A stretch of DNA of 64,000 nucleotides from Schistocerca nitens (Eukaryota; Arthropoda; Insecta; Orthoptera; Acrididae): positions 177,216,178 to 177,280,177 of the forward strand of contig NC_064622.1 in assembly GCF_023898315.1 (NCBI RefSeq), given 5' to 3'. The notes beneath the pieces are model-generated. The model was not told the DNA's origin. It searched no databases and saw only the letters and a program-made list of their open reading frames with translations. A program made the translations under genes and the position numbers. Below are positions 10,607 through 22,395 of this stretch, piece after piece (the first letter of the stretch is position 1; every line of letters begins with the position of its first letter).

Positions 10607-12232
10607 TCACCTCGACGGCCGCGGAGGGCCAGGTTTCGAGGGAACAACGCTACAACCGGCGGGAGGCGGATCCTGTTCCATCGAGTCGTCGCCAGCTGCG
10701 GCCGCTTTCCCAGGTTGCGTAGGAAGGGCAGCATCATTCGCCGACGAGAGGCCAGCTGAGCGCCTGGCAGCAGAGCGTCCCGGCGAAACTGAGGACTGCC
10801 GGGAGCAGCGACTCACGGATGGAGCGTCAGACGAAACGCGCCGGGGTGGAGAGGGGGATAAAGACTTCTTCTTGGAGGCCTTCTGGGAAGTCCGATGAGG
10901 CACGGGGATGATGGGCTGGACCCGAAGAAGGTCCTCACGCGCGGGGTCCGTTTTGGAACGCCGGACCTCGGAAGCCGGGGTCCGGAACGTTTCCCTGATG
11001 GACGCCTGAGAAGAGGATCGCTTCTCAGGCGGCGGAGGGGGAGGAGGAGCAAGGGTGGCCCCTGGGGCAGAGGGGGCAGGAGCCGCGAGAGAGGAGGATT
11101 TGGAAGGGAGGGATTTGGGAGGCGGAGGCATAGACCCCGGATGGGGTGAGGAGGTGGAGGGGGGACAGGATAGGGGTGAGGATACTGTGGAAGGAGTGGA
11201 CACGACTGAGGCAAACTAAGTTGTCAACGTCACGGGATGGAGGCGGTCATACTTTTTCCTGGCCTCAGAATAAGGGAGGCGATCCAAAGTTTTTAATTCT
11301 TGAATCTTCTTCTCCATCTGATACGCGGGGCAGTCTAAAGATCTAGGCGAGTGGATGCCAGGACAATAGACGCACCGAGGTGGTGGGGTGCATGTATGTT
11401 CCTCATGAAGAGGACGTCCACAATCGCCACAAAGGGGCTCAGCCTCACACCGTGACGACATGTGCCCAAAGCGCAAACACCGAAAGCAGCGCATAGGAGG
11501 CGGGATGTAAGGTCGCACGTCGCACCGGTAGCACATCACCTTTACCTTCTCCGGGAGAACGTCCCCCTCGTAGGCGAGGATAAATGCCCCGGTGTCGATG
11601 CGACGGTCTTTGGGGCCGCGCTGGACTCGCCGGACGAAATGCACGCCTCGGCGCTCCAGGTTGGCCCTGAGCTCATCAGATTGCAGCATGAGGTTCCGAT
11701 GAAAAATAACCCCCTGCGTCCTATTCAGTGCCAGATGCGGGACAATGGACACTGGGATGTCCCCTAGTCGGTCGCACGCCTGGAGTGCCGCCGACTGAGT
11801 GGCGGAGGTGGTCTTTATAAGAACGGACCCCGAACGCATTTTACTGAGAGCCTCGATTTCCCCGAAGATGTCCTCGATGTGCTGGACAAAGAACATGGGC
11901 TTGGAGGTGGCGAACGTCCCCCCATCGGTCCGAGAACAGACTAAATAGCGGGGGAAGTACTTCGCCCCAAGCCGGCGGGCCTATCCTTCCTCCCAGGGAG
12001 TGGCCAAGGGGGAAGGTGCAGGAGAACCAGAACCAGAGACAGTACCTTTCTTTTTAAAAGACTCGGCCGCAGAGCGACCCGATACATGTTGACGTTTCAT
12101 CTGCGAAACGTCCGCCCCGATACCACCCACTCCGACCAGGGGCTCTCCCCACGGGCGCCACCCAGCCTCAGCAAGGGCCACCTGGCAGGATGACTGTTGC
12201 CGGGAGTCCTGATGCCCCAATGAGACGGGCAT
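10607..12232 (-). pseudogene. LINE ORF1, gag-like zinc-knuckle protein
   Basis: RNA-binding protein that packages LINE RNA. One frame of about 541 codons runs from an ATG at 12232 to a TGA at 10607, broken by two TAG codons (about 11981 and 11216). The N-terminal third is low complexity. The centre holds three zinc knuckles at about residues 230-300: CFRCLRFGHMSSRC and CGDCGRPLHEEHTC are perfect CX2CX4HX4C, and a third looser one starts CVYCPGIH. The last 200 residues are proline- and serine-rich with basic patches. The knuckle array and size fit I-group ORF1 proteins. Both stops could come from single C-to-T or G-to-A changes. The stop at 11981 lies upstream of the knuckles, so only a truncated N-terminal protein would be made. 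Confidence 0.85.
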
Positions 12233-12716
12233 CTACTCCTTGGCCGACGTGGGGAGGGTGCAGCTCAGGTATCGGCAGTACGATCCCTGTGTTGTCAGGG
12301 GGCTACTACAACCTAGAGGGTACATGACGACCCCACCACAACGGGCTGGCTACCGTGCTGGATTTCGGGTGCCATGGAATGTCCATCATGATCGTAGGTG
12401 CAGATGGGGACGCACTATGGGCGTAACTTGTGCAACCCATCAGGCGTTTAGGCCCAATTTGAGGAATAGTGGGTGTGGTTACAACGCCGTTACAATGCTG
12501 AGTGCCAAGGTCTTAGTGCACTGAGGACCAGTGAGACACCACGTAAGGCGTGCTTCCCCAAAAGGCTCGTACTTCTGTAGAATTTTGAAAAATGGAGGTC
12601 AAACCCCAAGGGGGACCATCACATGGAAGGCCGAAACGGTTGAAACTCCTTTTAGTCGCCTCTTACGACAGGCAGGAAAACGTCGGGCCTATTCTTACCC
12701 CGGACCTGCATGGGGT
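12233..12716 (-). promoter_or_regulatory. 5' leader (internal promoter region) of the I-like LINE
   Basis: Non-coding leader of about 480 bp between the 5' duplication and the ORF1 start. I recognise it as the typical leader of a family common in locust sequence (CCCCATGCAGGTCCGGGG near the 5' tip on the minus strand). Elements of this type usually carry a pol II promoter here; no TATA box is obvious. Confidence 0.55.
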
Positions 12717-12733
12717 TAGCATGGATCTAAATG

Positions 12734-13199
12734 CAGCATGTTTGTGTTTGGTGGGATGGCATGATGAGATGTCTATTGTTATGTTTGTGTATGTATGTTT
12801 TCTGTGTACGCTGACCTTATGCTTTCGTTGGAGCTTGATGATTCTAAGATTCAGGATATGTATGCTTTTGTTTTCCTCATACTCTACCGTAAATTTTATA
12901 TTTTTGCAGAGAAAACTGAAAAGTGCAAGTAGTTCTTAAATCTTCTCTTTTTTGCCATCGTATAACAGCAATGTATCCATAACATACCTCCAGTAATGCA
13001 CTACTTTATTTTTGAGGCTATTATTTTCTTTAAATAAATCTTTCTCCAGACGACCGACAAGTATATCTGCCAGAAAAATTGATATAATGATGCTACAAAA
13101 ATATAAAATTCACAATAGAACATGATCCTGGATTTTAGAATCACCAGCCTCCAACAAAGACATAAGGTCAGCTTACACAGAAAACACACATACACAGAT
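12734..13199. repeat. Inverted-repeat pair 12788-12912 / 13088-13197
   Basis: The left arm and the complement of the right arm share TTTTCTGTGTA, GCTGACCTTATG and AATTTTATATTTTTG in the same order with moderate divergence. About 175 bp separates them. There is no coding content. It is probably an old foldback DNA element. The I-like LINE ends immediately to the left. Confidence 0.6.
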
Positions 13200-14507
13200 A
13201 GGGTTGTCAGATGTCCCGGTTTTCCGGAACATCCCCGGTTTCAGATTAAATAAAATACGTTCAGGACCGCAGTTTGTCCCGGATTTCGAATTTCAGAGAA
13301 ATATTGTCATACTATCTATTTTATCTCAAAATTCTTGCGTGAATCCATGTTTCAACTCCAGCTGTTAAGCTAAATAAGGGAAGTTTTTAATATCGCAGCT
13401 GATCGCGTCGTTTAACCAGTAATATCGTGCGATAACGCTGCTGAGTTTCCATTAGTGACCTTCACCTCAGCTCCGTTTAAGCTCTACGGCAAGGTGGCTC
13501 TGTTTCTCTGTCTGAGTTGTATCGCGGTTAATTTGTTGTTAAGTGTTTCATTGTTACAAGTGATCTCAAAACGACAAAGAGGAAGTGTTCATTCCAAAGA
13601 AATTATTCGGAAGACTGTTTCTTCATAAAACGTGGGAGAAGAGACTATCGAGTTTTCCGTTGCCCTTGGGAGAAGAGCATATTTTAAGGATCATTTAGCT
13701 AACGGAAATCAAACGTAAGCGTAAATCAAACATGTATTCTGCAAGTACTTAAAAAAACAGACAGTTGTTTTATTTCAAATTGACTACAATGATCTATAGA
13801 TTGCGCCGAGTGTGAAGTTCTAAATTTCCGAACATGCTGCACAATGCGCATGCACAGAAAAGAGGGCTGTAAGCTAACATTGTGAGTTAACCCATTCTCG
13901 CCGAGCTCACTCTTATTATATAAATAGATGACGTGCTTTCGTGCGTGCTTAATTTTTATTGTGTTGTTTGTTTCGTTTTCGTGACACACTGAAGAGGACG
14001 TACGGGGTCTTTCTGGTGTTCACCAACAAGAGAGACGAAATATCTTAAAGTAAAAACATATTTACTTTTTACAGAAAAAAAGACTACACTACGTATAAAT
14101 AAGTACTTAAATAGATGAAGGTGTTCTAATTATAATTATTTTAACAGGGAAAAAGTCAGAATTATTTGACGGGAAAAATAATTTTTAACGTTATTTGGTG
14201 CCTAGCAAGAAGAGAAGACACAAAATGTAAAGCAAAAAGGCGCTATTTACAACATTATAGATTTCTTATTCTTTCCAGTTATCACGGGTGTAGACAATTT
14301 ACCACACGACTTCGACAAGAAAATCCACTATGAATTTTGCTTATGTCATTAACACACACTACTATCACTGCTTTTTCGCACATTTCGTTAATGTATTTAG
14401 ATTTCTACGTAAAAAGGGTAGTGTCTCGTATCATCACTTTCACTGCTCAGATGCCAAGCTGCACAACAGACAGCTCTCACAAAACACGCATTTTTGGTGC
14501 TGAATGG
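13200..14507. other. No gene supported; possible hAT-type start
   Basis: Begins AGGGTTGTCAGATGTCCCGG, which resembles the termini of some hAT transposons, followed by AT-rich sequence. A short reading pattern near 13570-13710 (from ATCTCAAAACGACAAAG) could be a transposase start, but it breaks up and no zinc finger or DDE block follows. I cannot find a matching right end. Confidence 0.25.
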
Positions 14508-14518
14508 TAAACGAAATG

Positions 14519-14757
14519 AAATGAAATGACCTTATTGCTTTGTTGACCGAGATGTCTCAGTCGCTTTCGGCCACCAAGTGCAAGTCTTATTTCCGACGGC
14601 GCCACATTGGACGACTTGCGGCCGGTGATGAGGATGAAATGATGATGACAACACAACACCCAGTTCACGAGCGGAGAAAATCTCCAAACCGGCCGGGAAT
14701 CGAACCCGAGCCCAGTTTATGGGAGGCAAGCACGTTACCTCCCAGCAGGCGGACTGC
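14519..14757 (-). mobile_element. SINE type D, copy 1
   Basis: tRNA-derived SINE on the minus strand: the B-box appears as GCCGGGAATCGAACCCG on the plus strand, with a conserved GAGCGGAGAAAATCTCC block. Flanked by near-identical duplications, AAACGAAATGA (14508-14518) and AAACGAAAATGA (14758-14769). A sister copy is at 57972-58213. Confidence 0.8.
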
Positions 14758-14770
14758 AAACGAAAATGAC

Positions 14771-15380
14771 TGCTCAAGGCAGATGAGACTCAGTACAGGA
14801 ATAAAACGCTAGGGGCGCTGCAGTAGACTAATTTGAGTCGAGTAGGCAACTGACAAGAAAGTCGAGTGCGTAAACGTGGCCTTAGTGATGCATAATATAG
14901 CTGAGTTTGTGCATAAGAGGACAACAAAAAATTCGTAAGTAAAAGTTATTTGCAGATTCACCACTGTTTGTGAAGAATGCTTCGTCATTAGTTACAAAGG
15001 TGCATGTATTTATACTACGTATAAGGCAGCAGGACGATGCGGTAGCTCACACATCGCAAACATCACTGCTACAACTTTCAAAATTTACGAAACACGCACT
15101 TGATAATTTATTTCCCGAAACGAGTCGTGCAGAAATTAAACAAAGGAAAATTGTGACTGGCAGCAGCAAATGATACCTTCGTTACAAACAAAACCATTGA
15201 AGATAAGAAATTAAGGCCGAATAAAAATTATCGTTGTGGGAATTCAGGTGCACCTATTATGTAAACAAAATGTTTCAGTACATTTGTGAGTTCATCAGTG
15301 GCTCGTTTTATTCAAGTCTTATTCACTAGAATGTTGGCTTCTGCAGGACCTGAATAAAATTATTCGCTAATAGGAACCTA
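14771..15380. other. No feature seen
   Basis: AT-rich intergenic sequence with short unconvincing reading frames only. Confidence 0.4.
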
Positions 15381-16756
15381 CACTGAGGTGACGAAAGTCA
15401 CGGGATACGTCCTAATATCGTGCCCGCCACAGTGCAGAAAATCGACGTAGCGTGGTCTCAACAAGTCGTTGGAAGTCCCCCGCAGAAATATTGAGACATG
15501 CTGCCACTATAATAGTACATAATTGCGAATGAGTTCTCGATTATGTCCCATAAAAGTTCGATGGAATTCATATCGGGCGATCTGGTTGGCAAATGATTTG
15601 CCAGAAATGTCCAGAATGTTCTTCACACCAATTGCGAACAATTGTGGCCCTGTGATATGGCGCATTGTCATCCACAAAAATTCCATCGTTGTTTGGGGAC
15701 ATAAAGTCCATTAATGGCTTCGAAAGGTCTCTAACTAGACGAATATAACCATTACCAGTCACATATCGGTTAAGTTAGACCAGACTACCGAGTACATTCC
15801 ATGTACACACAACTCACACCGTCACGGAGCCACTACTACCTGCCACAGTGCCTTGTTGACGACTTGGGTCCATGGCTTCATGGAGTCTGCGCCACGCTCG
15901 AACAATACCATCAGCTCTTACCAACTAATACGAGACTCATCTGACCAGGCCACGGTTTTCCACTCGTGTAGGGTCCAACCTATCCGGTCACGAGCCCAGA
16001 AGAGACGCTGCAGGCGATATTGTGCTGTTAGCAAAAGAACTCGCGTCGGTCATCTGCTGCCACAGCCAGTTAACGCCATATTTCATCGCACTGTCCTAAC
16101 GGATACGTTCGTCGTACCTACCACTGATTTCTGTGTTTATTTCACTCAGTGTTGCTTAGCTGTTAGCACAGACAACTCTACGCAACAGGTGCTGCTTTCG
16201 GTCGTTAGGTGGAGGCCGTCGGTCACCGTGTTGTCCGTAGTGAGAGCCAGTGCCTGACATTTGGTATTCTCGGCAAGCTCTTGACACGGTCGATCCCTGA
16301 ATATTGGATTCCCTAACGATTTCCGAAATGGAATGTCTCATGCGTCTAGCTCCAACAACCACTCCGCGTTCGAAGTGTGCTAGTTCCCGTCGTGCGGCCA
16401 TAATCAAGTAGGATAAATTTACACATGACTCGCCTGAGTTCAAATGGTTCAAATAGCTCTGAACACTATGGGACTTAACTTCCGAGGTCATCAGTCCCCT
16501 AGAACTTAGAACTACTTAAACCTAACTAAACTACGGACATCACACACATCCATTCCAGAGGCAGGATTCGAACATGCGACCGTAGTGGTCGTGCGGTTCC
16601 AGACTGAAGCGCCTATAACCGCTCGGCCACTACGGTCGGCGACTCACCTGAGTAGAAATGACAGTTCCGCCAAAGCACTCCCCTTTAATGCCTCGTGTAC
16701 GCGATACTACATCTGCAGATGTGCACATCTCTGTACCACGACTGTTGTCAACGTAG
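15381..16756 (-). mobile_element. Tc1-like transposon (family T2), degenerate, with SINE insertion
   Basis: Left terminus CACTGAGGTGACGAAAGTCA after TA (15379-15380); right terminus a decayed complement ending at 16756 before TA. The minus strand carries pieces of a Tc1 transposase. The start, near 16400, reads MAARRELAHFERG with helix-turn-helix SISEIVRESN..STVSR. VRAWRRLHEAMDP follows, then FVDDNAPYHRA with the second catalytic Asp. Several frameshifts and stops make it a pseudogene. A type A SINE lies near its 5' side. The same family recurs at 48673-50016. Confidence 0.85.
16440..16640 (-). mobile_element. SINE type A, copy 2
   Basis: Minus-strand copy with the shared body and tRNA-like head. 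Duplications GACTCGCCTGAGT (16427-16439) and GACTCACCTGAGT (16641-16653) differ at one position. It is younger than the Tc1 copy it interrupts. Confidence 0.92.
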
Positions 16757-16919
16757 TACAAATATGTCGAAACTCGTTTAGATATTAAAAAGTAGTTCTT
16801 TGGATAATAGGCACTTTTTTGTGCAACTGCTGTTGCTGTTAGAACTTCAAAACCAAATTATTATGTGTATCATTTTATTTGTTTGACAAGTTTGCTACAT
16901 CATACATGTTTCTCTGTCT

Positions 16920-16920
16920 T

Positions 16921-16975
<55 letters not shown>

Positions 16976-16997
16976 GTGTGTGTGTGTGTGTGTGTGA
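16920..16997 (+). repeat. Compound microsatellite (TC)n-(TG)n
   Basis: About 25 TC units followed by about 11 TG units. Open frames through it are artefacts of the repeat. Confidence 0.95.
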
Positions 16998-17261
16998 AAG
17001 AGAGAAAGTGTCTGCGCTCGCAGACTTTATCTATGCAACGCAAACACGAGCCGCATGTCACTAACCGTGGTTAATGGTAATCTGTCAGTCACATGGGGAC
17101 AACAAGTTCACCACCCACTAAATGCCTCTATCTTATCACCTTCACTCACAGCAATGCGTTCACGGAAATACTCGAAACCAAACATTGCCATCTGCAGCAT
17201 ATTATCCAGAAGTGCATCTCAGCCAGCAAGCCCCCGAAGCGTCAGCAACTGTGTGAATGTA

Positions 17262-17878
17262 CGAGGGTTGCCCAGAAAGTAATGCACCGCATTTTTTTTT
17301 CTCAACCGAAAACAGTGCTACGGCCGTCATTTCCGACAGATAACGTAGCTGCAGGACAGTTTCAAAATGACGTCTGTAGGTGATGTATGTTACAAGCAAA
17401 GGGCCGCCATTGAATTTCTCACTGCAGAGAAAGAATATTCACAAACGCTTGTGCAAAGTCTGTGGAGCTGTCGACAGAAGTACAGTTAGTCGCTGGCCAC
17501 ACAGCGTGAGACCATTAGAAGGCGGTTCGGCGGAGCTCCACGATTTGCAGCGGTCTGGGAGACCATCCACGGCTGTCACCTGACCTAGTCCCCTCGGACT
17601 TAAAGGATGCCATTCGTGGAAGACATTTTGAGGACGATGAGGAGATGATTCACACAGTGAAGCACTGGCTACGCCAACAGGACAAGGATCGGTACCGACA
17701 GAGCATTCGTGCCCTTGTTTCGGGCTGGAGGCAAGCCATAGAAGGGGATGGAGATTACGTGGAAAAACGGGGTGTGTAGATGAAACACCATTCTTTCGTG
17801 TGTGTGTAATTCTCATTATGTTCAATAAAGAATTATTGCAGAAAAGAATGCTTTGCGTTACTTTCTGGGAACCTCTCT
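17262..17878 (+). mobile_element. Mariner deletion derivative (family M2)
   Basis: A 617-bp element between TA dinucleotides with terminal repeats around CCCAGAAAGTAA. The transposase start at 17367 reads MTSVGDVCYKQRAAIEF and, after a frame change, VDRSTVSRW ... ELHDLQRSGRPSTAVT. This joins directly to the C-terminal end (DLVPSDLKDAIRGRHFEDDEE ... GDGDYVEK) at about 17580. The whole DDE core is missing, so the element is non-autonomous. An AATAAA lies at 17823, close to the right end. Confidence 0.85.
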
Positions 17879-19795
17879 TAACTCATTTCTTGATAACAAT
17901 GCATTTCGTTCATGTTATGTATACGCTATCAATAGTCCCAAGTAAACCACCGAGCGCCTCTTACGGTCTTCGCTGAGGACTGTTAAGGGATCAACGTGAC
18001 CAGAGATATGGCGCCCCGGCGGCTGCTGCCCAAACGGTACACGGACGCCGCTGCCGAATAGAGAGGGCAGGAAGCACCCAACGCGGTGGCCACTGAACAC
18101 AAGGAAGCTGATTAGCGACAGTCCACGTAACCGTTACGGTACACGGAACACTCATCGGCTGTTGACCTTTCGTATTTGGAGGGAACGCCTTCGCATTCAC
18201 ATTACAGGATAAACTGTAGCTGGTCTTCTGCCAAAGCAGCTTAACAGTTATGTCAGCATTGCCGACATATTCGTCGCGACAGATTCAGCAACCATTTCCA
18301 TATTTAAATTTTGTCCTTAACTGGGCTTTCTCAGTTGCGTATTTGTTTTGTTGCACGACTACTTGATCATCCTCAGATCTACGTAGTTGTGATAGCAACC
18401 CGTCATGTCTTTTTATGAATAGTTTCATATGATTACAACAGATTGCTTATGCAACTACATAGATCTGAAGATGATCAACATTGACCGAAACTGGTCACAC
18501 TCAAAAAATAAATTTCCAAATGAGACAGCAAAATAAACGATGAAATTTAATGTATGTCTCTTATATAAATTGATAAAAAGTTATCAGTGTGTACGCTTTC
18601 GTGGTAGGTGTCAACCTGCATAATATCGACACACATCTGCTTTGATGTATATTGTATAGTGAAAATGACGAAGAGAACTTTATACCAATATTAACCATTC
18701 AGTTTCTAAAAGGAAATATTATTTAACAAGTGGCAAGCTTCATGGAAATAATTCCCTCCAAATACACAATCCAGTCACATTAATGTGATCATCGCTTATT
18801 GTGACGGTACGCCACATAAATACCGACATTTTTATCGGTTGTAAACAGTGAACAATATTGTGAAGTGTTAAGTGTGAACTAAAAATTATTTGTAAACAAT
18901 TAACGTATTTCATTAACATAATTAGTATAAAAGATACAGTTAATGTTCCTGAAACAACTGATATGCAGCGATACTTTAAAAGTAGCATCTTTATTTAAAA
19001 CATATCTATGAAAATAAAAAAGAATCGAAAACAGACGCGATTGTACGGCCGAGGAGGAAGGACGTACTTTATGGTACACACACTGTTTTGTTTCGCGATA
19101 CGGAAGGCAGCCATTGAGCGGCTACACATATTTTATGTAAGTTATTCGATATTTTGCTAAAATAAACTAATTATTGTAATCACAAAATAAATTTCTTTGT
19201 AATAGTTGTCATCTCAAATGGTAGCAGCGGCTAATTATTTTTAAAAAGCATTTTTTTCAGTAATTTGCGCTGCGGTAAGCTCATCTTCCGATGCAGCCTC
19301 TGGTCGGCCATTACGCGCCGAAGTATTAATTTATTTTTGAAAGTGTTAACAGTAACTGTAAATGCGAGAGATTTCGTTGTAAGAACCTTTCTAAATTGCA
19401 ACAGATAATTTACGTTAAAGTTCATTTTTTAAATTATACAGATTCCATGAGTTCAGTAAGTTTTATCTTGCCCGCTCCACGGCAACAATCTAAATTCTAT
19501 CGAGCCTTGCTTTGTAATCATCAATAGAAATTAACAAAATTACATTCAGTTGAGTTAACGGCAACTATATTTTAGTCATCACGTTCAAAATCTGAAGTTG
19601 GTACATGAATAACAGCGGCCCTTTAAGATTCCCGTTTCATATTTACTTATGCACGTAAGTAAAAGTGATAAGGAAAGGATAATATCCCTGAGAGAAGGAA
19701 TCATGCTCTAACAAAAGAAAAATTCATGCTGATAAATTAACACTATGTTGGATGTCAATGTGGTAGCAGCACTGGCAGTGGAGGATACATAAAGC
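17879..19795. other. No gene; short inverted repeat at 18358-18480
   Basis: Mostly AT-rich. At about 18358-18398 and 18440-18480 two arms containing GATCATCCTCAGATCTACGT and its diverged complement face each other, followed by TTGACCGAAACTGGTCAC. This motif is familiar from insect repeats, class unknown. Nothing else is recognisable. Confidence 0.4.
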
Positions 19796-20122
19796 ATGTC
19801 GGGGCGACACAGAGAAACAGCGCTGTCTGTCGTAAAGCGGAAATGGAGCGACTTCTCTCACGTTCAAAAGAGTATAATCATTGGCTTGCGAGCCAGGGGT
19901 CGAAGCATTTGCGGAAAGGCGAAGTTTGTAAACTGCTCGCGTGCCGTTGTGATTAAAATATACGCAGCATAGTAAAATGGCGCCATGCAAAAGCGAACTG
20001 TAGTGCAGCACCGGCCATAAATTTCAGGGTCCAACGACAGCTGCGAAGATGTGTACGATCGAACAGACGTGCATCTGTTGAGCAACTAACTGCCCATATC
20101 AATCGAGGTCCTACCAACAGTG

Positions 20123-21521
20123 TGTAACCTCCCCCTCACTTATCGACCTTAATGACAGTGAAAAATTAAACCGCGAGCACCTAATGGAAATTTGGGAAAA
20201 GCAATCGTCACCGAAGTTAATTTTTCGGTAAATAGGGAGGAAAGGGTTACATCTAAATGAAAGGAAAAATGCAAATGAAATTGGTGGAAATTAATTTTGA
20301 GAAAAGGGTAAAATTAATAAAGAAAGTAAATGTGCGGTCGTTACGTTAACGATTAATTGGCGTTAATTATATATTTGAGATTTGGGGAAAATTACGGTCG
20401 CAAGTCCTATGGGCAACTACTATAATAACTGAAAATGAAAGATTAATGCACATATAATTAGCACTAAAAGCGTGGCAACTGAAGGTTGACACGCGTTGTG
20501 TGAAAACTGAATGTTTGTCAGCAGTAATAAATTTCGCTACACTCTGACTTAATTTATCAAAAAAAAATTAATGAAACCGGAAAATTGAAAGTTAATTTAG
20601 TGACTGAAATTAATAGTGAACTTTGCTTCTGAAGGACTACGAAATTCAATAAAATAAGGTTAGTCTTGGGCTACCTCAACAATCATTTCAAAAGCTACTC
20701 GAGTCTACGCAATTTAGAAATAAGGGATTTAACTTTGAACTTGAAATGAATGATTCTGAACAATTAACAATAGTAAAATTTGCTGAGCTGCAGTCACAGG
20801 TAAGCTAAAATGGTTCATGCTAAGTTGCTGTAATTTCGTGAGGCAAATGGAACAGTTTGAAAAGCTGAGGTCTGCCATACAGTTCTAAAACTTTACGTGC
20901 TTTTAGTCTTCCTTGTTGGTTGATTGAAGGTTTGAAGTCGTCGGTCGAGGAGGTGGCGACAGTCACTCATTGTCGGCCGTCGCTGTTGCAGAAGCTGGAT
21001 GTTGGCGCGCCTTCTTCTCGACACGGTCTCCAGCCGAAACGGGCTCTTGATGTGTGCCAGCTAACGCTTCCCGTCCGCGACACCATGTCAGAAACTAACA
21101 TAGCAAGTCGAGCGCAATTACATGCTGCCAAACTCCGAAAGCGCGGCAACTCGCGGGAGCGTCACACAACACACCTGCTCCACCACCCTACTCCAGTCAG
21201 ACTCTCTCTCTGTCCGTGCTCCACGCGGCAGAGTTAACACTACCAAAGATCCTAAACACTTTGGTTCTCCACACGACCTATCGATGTAATCGTTCGATAG
21301 CATAGTTTTCCCTAGGCCAGACCCAGCGTAAAATTACAAATAATATTTACGAAACAAACCAATTATACATCGACATAAATGCATAAATATATATATACAA
21401 ATAGAAAAACAATTACAGTATATAAAAACACAGAAATGTCATATCTTCAGGTAACAAAATAAGGGAAAAAAATTGTAGTACAATAGATGGAAATAGGAGG
21501 ATATGCATTTCCGGCGTTACA
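20123..21521. mobile_element. Probable solo LTR, TG...CA ends
   Basis: A 1.4-kb non-coding insertion that starts TGTAACCTCCCC and ends GGCGTTACA, flanked by AGTG on both sides (20119-20122, 21522-21525). Removing it restores the reading of the Tc1 host sequence. TG...CA ends plus a 4-bp duplication fit a solo LTR fossil left by recombination. A DNA transposon with TGTAAC ends is the alternative. No gag or pol sequence is present. Confidence 0.6.
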
Positions 21522-22002
21522 AGTGTCTCCTCAATGATTGTCCAGAGAATGTTGCTGCTTATAGGTCTCCACAGCAGGTGCCTGATTCTTGCATCCTTGC
21601 CAACTGCTTTTCATCGGCGACGAAGGCTGGACTTTGCACGCCAGTACCGCCACTGGTCGTTCATTGAGTTGCGACAGGTGGCCTTTTCAGATGTCAGATG
21701 ACCGTTGGCATGAACGGCGTGAAACAACTGAAAGAAAACTCGGTGAAATCGTCGAAAGGGCCCATGGCGGAGGAGGTAGCGTTATGATCTGGGGAATATT
21801 ATCACGACATTCCCTGGGTCATCTCTTCATTCTGGAATGAGCAATGAATCAACGCAAGTGTGCATCTATCCTTGGGGACCATGTTCATGCAGCTTGTTTT
21901 CCTTCGGCATGATGGCACCTACCTGCAAGGCAATGCAACGTGTCACACAGGTCGCAGTTTACGGGCGTGGTTCGAAGAGTATCAGAATGAGTTCAGCGTA
22001 GG

Positions 22003-22395
22003 AGTAGGAGGAGATCAGTGTTTATCGTCCCGTCGACAACGAGGTCAAATGGCTCTAAGCACTATGGGACTTAACATCTGAGGTCATCAGTCCCCTAGAA
22101 CGTAGAACTACTTAAACCTAACTAACCTAAGGACATCACACACATCCATGCCCGAAGCAGGATTCGAACCTGCGACCGTAGCAGTCGCGGGGTTCCAGAC
22201 TGAAGAGCCTAGAACCGCTCGGAACGAGGTCATTAGAGATGGAGTACAAGCTCGGGTTAGGGAAGGGCGGAGAAGGGAATCAGCAGTGCCTTTCCAAACT
22301 AACCATCCCGGAATTTTCTTTAAGCGATTTAGCGAAATCATGGAAAACCTAAGCAGGATGGCCGGACCCGTGCTTGAACCACCATCCTCTTGAAT
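22003..22395 (-). mobile_element. SINE type E (widespread insect tRNA SINE), split
   Basis: The minus-strand 3' part of a SINE I recognise from many insects: GTCGACAACGAGGTCATTAG, ACAAGCTCGGGTTAGGGAAG, and GGAAAACCTAAGCAGGATGG on the plus strand. The tRNA-like head is mostly missing. A type A SINE is inserted in it at 22048. Confidence 0.75.
22048..22222 (-). mobile_element. SINE type A, copy 3
   Basis: Perfect 10-bp duplication AACGAGGTCA at 22038-22047 and 22223-22232. Both the duplication and the flanks belong to the older type E SINE. Confidence 0.92.

Larger units (their letters stand above)
7104..12716 (-). mobile_element. I-clade LINE, near full length
   Basis: A 5.6-kb non-LTR retrotransposon on the minus strand. 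In order it has a 5' leader (12716-12233), ORF1 with zinc knuckles, a 43-bp gap, and ORF2 with endonuclease, reverse transcriptase and RNase H. A 17-bp duplication with two mismatches brackets it, so insertion is fairly recent but not current. Three nonsense codons (two in ORF1, one in ORF2) and no frameshift were found, so it is nearly whole. RNase H behind the RT plus an AP endonuclease and CCHC ORF1 fit the I group (I, Nimb, LOA); the exact clade needs a tree. The element shows no poly(A) tail and practically no 3' UTR. Confidence 0.9.

Noticed and set aside
13200-13740. hAT transposon
   Set aside because: Only the left edge looks hAT-like. No right end, 8-bp duplication or transposase domain could be found, so it is kept only as a possibility.
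16865-17074. Open frames through the TC/TG microsatellite
   Set aside because: Dinucleotide repeats stay open by nature; the peptide is Ser-Leu repeats.
20920-21303. Possible gene inside the TG...CA insertion
   Set aside because: The 105-residue frame overlaps other frames on the opposite strand, has no domain and lies inside a mobile insertion.
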